Shown here: positions 62,365 through 64,000 of the stretch, piece by piece
Layout of the letters: each line of letters begins with the position of its first letter
How positions within the stretch are numbered: position 1 is the first letter of the stretch
Assembly: GCF_001245615.1 (NCBI RefSeq)
Contig: NZ_CWKH01000001.1
Location: 1,798,001-1,862,000, forward strand
Source of the DNA: Mycolicibacterium neworleansense
GTDB taxonomy: Bacteria > Actinomycetota > Actinomycetes > Mycobacteriales > Mycobacteriaceae
DNA: 64,000 nucleotides
Direction: 5' to 3'
Made by a program: the position numbers and the translations under genes
Notes under the pieces: generated by a model
What the model was told of the DNA's origin: nothing
The model's input: only the letters and a program-made list of their open reading frames with translations
Databases searched by the model: none

Positions 62365-63386
62365 CCGACAGCAGCGACACCCCAGACCAGCACTACCAGC
62401 CCGATCAGAGCGGCATGTACGAGCTTGAGTTCCCGGCGCCGCAGCTGTCGTCGTCGGATGGCCGCGGGCCGGTGTTGATCCATGCCCTGGAGGGGTTCTC
62501 CGATGCCGGCCACGCGATCCGGCTGGCCGCCGAGCACCTCAAGGACACGCTCGACACCGAACTGGTGGCATCGTTCGCCATCGACGAGCTGCTCGACTAC
62601 CGGTCGCGGCGGCCGCTGATGACGTTCAAGACCGACCATTTCACCAGCTACGAGGAACCCGAGCTGAACCTGTACGCCCTGCACGACGGGGTCGGTACGC
62701 CGTTTCTGCTGCTCGCCGGCCTGGAGCCGGACCTGAGGTGGGAACGTTTCATCACCGCGGTGCGGCTGCTGTCCGAGCAGCTCGGGGTGCGCCGGGTGAT
62801 CGGGCTCGGCACCATCCCGATGGCGGTGCCGCACACCCGCCCGGTCATGCTCACCGCGCACGCCAACGACAAGGAACTGATCGCCGACCACACGCCGTGG
62901 GTCGGCGAGGTCCAGGTGCCGGCCAGCGTGTCCAACCTGCTCGAGTTCCGGATGGCCCAGCACGGCCATGAGGTGGTGGGCTACACCGTGCACGTGCCGC
63001 ACTACCTGGCCCAGACCGCCTATCCGCCTGCCGCCGAGGCGCTGCTCGCCGAGGTGGCCCGGACAGGTTCGCTACAACTGCCACTGGAGAAACTGTCCGA
63101 GGCCGGCGCCGAGGTCTACAGCAAGATCAACGAGCAGGTAGAAGCCAGCGCCGAGGTCGCCCAAGTGGTCACCGGGTTGGAGCGCCAGTACGATGCGTTC
63201 GTTGCCGCACAGGAGAATCGGTCCCTGCTGGCGCGTGACGAGGAACTGCCCAGCGGTGACGAGTTGGGTGCCGAGTTCGAACGGTTCCTCGCCCAGCAGG
63301 CCGGTGACAAGTACAAGGACGACAAGTACAAAGACGGACGTGACGGCTTCGGCGACGGATTCCCGAACGGCGACAACCACTCCTAG
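62361..63386 (+). CDS. PAC2 family protein (proteasome assembly chaperone-like)
   Basis: The 341-residue protein (Rv2714) starts at ATG 62361 after GAGGAG. The PAC2 fold is seen in [64 protein letters not shown] and [24 protein letters not shown]. The C-terminal third is helical and ends with a short repeated KYKD unit. Homologues adopt the fold of proteasome assembly chaperones; a role in mycobacteria is not settled. Confidence 0.9.
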   Translation: MTDSSDTPDQHYQPDQSGMYELEFPAPQLSSSDGRGPVLIHALEGFSDAGHAIRLAAEHLKDTLDTELVASFAIDELLDYRSRRPLMTFKTDHFTSYEEPELNLYALHDGVGTPFLLLAGLEPDLRWERFITAVRLLSEQLGVRRVIGLGTIPMAVPHTRPVMLTAHANDKELIADHTPWVGEVQVPASVSNLLEFRMAQHGHEVVGYTVHVPHYLAQTAYPPAAEALLAEVARTGSLQLPLEKLSEAGAEVYSKINEQVEASAEVAQVVTGLERQYDAFVAAQENRSLLARDEELPSGDELGAEFERFLAQQAGDKYKDDKYKDGRDGFGDGFPNGDNHS

Positions 63387-63422
63387 GAGCCCGATGCCGG
63401 GCCGAGAGCGAGGTTGACCAGC

Positions 63423-64000
63423 ATGACCGAGCGCAAACCCCACCTGCGGACCGTTCGCGAGCTCACCCCGACGCTCGAATACCGCACGATCCACGGATAC
63501 CGGCGGGCCTTTCGGGTGGCCGGATCCGGCCCGGCGATCCTGCTGATTCACGGCATCGGTGACAACTCCACCACCTGGCACACCGTGCAATCGGCGCTGG
63601 CGCAGCGGTTCACCGTGATCGCCCCGGATCTGCTCGGCCATGGCAGCTCCGACAAGCCGCGCGCGGACTATTCGGTGGCGGCCTATGCCAACGGCATGCG
63701 CGACCTGCTCAGCGTCCTCGACATCGACCGGGTGACCGTGGTCGGGCATTCGCTGGGCGGCGGTGTGGCCATGCAATTCGCCTACCAGTTCCCGCAGTTG
63801 GTGGACCGCCTCATCCTGGTCGGCGCCGGTGGGGTCACCAAGGACGTCAACATGGCGTTGCGGGTGGCCTCACTCCCGATGGGCAGTGAGGCGCTGGCCC
63901 TGCTGCGGCTGCCCTTGGTGCTGCCGGCGTTGCAGCTGGCCGGCCGGGCCGCGGGCGCGGTGTTGGGCTCAACCGGCCTCGGGCACGACATTCCGGACAT
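63423..64000 (+). CDS. Alpha/beta hydrolase (Rv2715 type), 3' end outside window
   Basis: From ATG 63423 about 192 residues are visible: oxyanion region ILLIHGIGDNSTTWHTV, then VIAPDLLGHGSSDKP, and a canonical nucleophile elbow VVGHSLGGGVAMQFAYQFP with Ser near residue 109. The acid and His lie beyond the window. The substrate is unknown. It follows the PAC2 gene by 36 nt, as in M. tuberculosis, and is probably cotranscribed. Confidence 0.88.
   Translation, partial: MTERKPHLRTVRELTPTLEYRTIHGYRRAFRVAGSGPAILLIHGIGDNSTTWHTVQSALAQRFTVIAPDLLGHGSSDKPRADYSVAAYANGMRDLLSVLDIDRVTVVGHSLGGGVAMQFAYQFPQLVDRLILVGAGGVTKDVNMALRVASLPMGSEALALLRLPLVLPALQLAGRAAGAVLGSTGLGHDIPD

Overview
The window is a high-GC actinobacterial chromosome segment, almost certainly from a rapidly growing Mycobacterium (Mycolicibacterium). 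The gene content and order follow the Rv2670c-Rv2715 block of M. tuberculosis: zapE, RibD-like reductase, lipoprotein, aftC, msrB, methyltransferase, chdC-hemY-hemE, DUF3000, rnd, dxs, RNA methyltransferase, KimA-like permease, trkA/trkB, DUF3159, OB-fold protein, dut, cei, suhB, ppgK, sigA, YihY, DUF3039, DUF3099, sigB, ideR, DUF4192, sthA, PAC2 and alpha/beta hydrolase. These assignments come from recognising protein sequences and synteny by eye; no search was run. Many genes have a TANNNT -10 box 5-8 nt before the start codon, which fits the leaderless transcripts common in mycobacteria.

Layout. 1-4973: an accessory front with a partial CynX/NimT-type MFS exporter divergent from a FadR-type GntR regulator, an orphan PrrB-like histidine kinase, a Clp-N/HTH protein under two palindromes, a PPOX/F420 protein, a secreted MPT63-like protein and a GNAT acetyltransferase. 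4970-36619: the conserved core (cell envelope, haem, isoprenoid and RNA genes, K+ uptake, nucleotide hygiene, polyphosphate glucokinase, SigA), with some non-syntenic additions (AraC regulator, epoxide-hydrolase-like protein, PsiE-like protein, NhaA, degenerate GGDEF protein). 36718-38157: an exported histidine phosphatase. 38435-55373: a roughly 17 kb catabolic island inserted between sigA and the YihY-sigB-ideR block. 55417-64000: the core resumes (DUF952, DUF7455, YihY, DUF3039, DUF3099, sigB, ideR, DUF4192, truncated sthA, PAC2, alpha/beta hydrolase cut by the window end).

The island encodes a Baeyer-Villiger monooxygenase, four SDR dehydrogenases, three acyl-CoA-dehydrogenase-fold flavoproteins around an IclR regulator, a WS/DGAT acyltransferase, an acyl-CoA synthetase, an HSL-type hydrolase, a Zn alcohol dehydrogenase, a limonene-monooxygenase-like LLM flavoprotein and a TetR regulator. 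It also holds the remnant of a second HSL-type hydrolase. The parts list resembles the mymA operon (BVMO, LipR, SDR, ADH, WS/DGAT, FadD) combined with terpene-type oxygenases. My inference is an oxidative route that hydroxylates an alicyclic or terpenoid substrate, oxidises it to a ketone, makes and opens a lactone, and feeds the acid to CoA-dependent degradation.

Three lesions stand out: an apparent 23-nt deletion in hemE that puts it in frame with hemY; loss of the 3' third of sthA at a junction carrying the start of a reverse-strand signal-peptide gene; and the internally deleted hydrolase pseudogene. No tRNA, rRNA, CRISPR array, transposase or integrase was seen.
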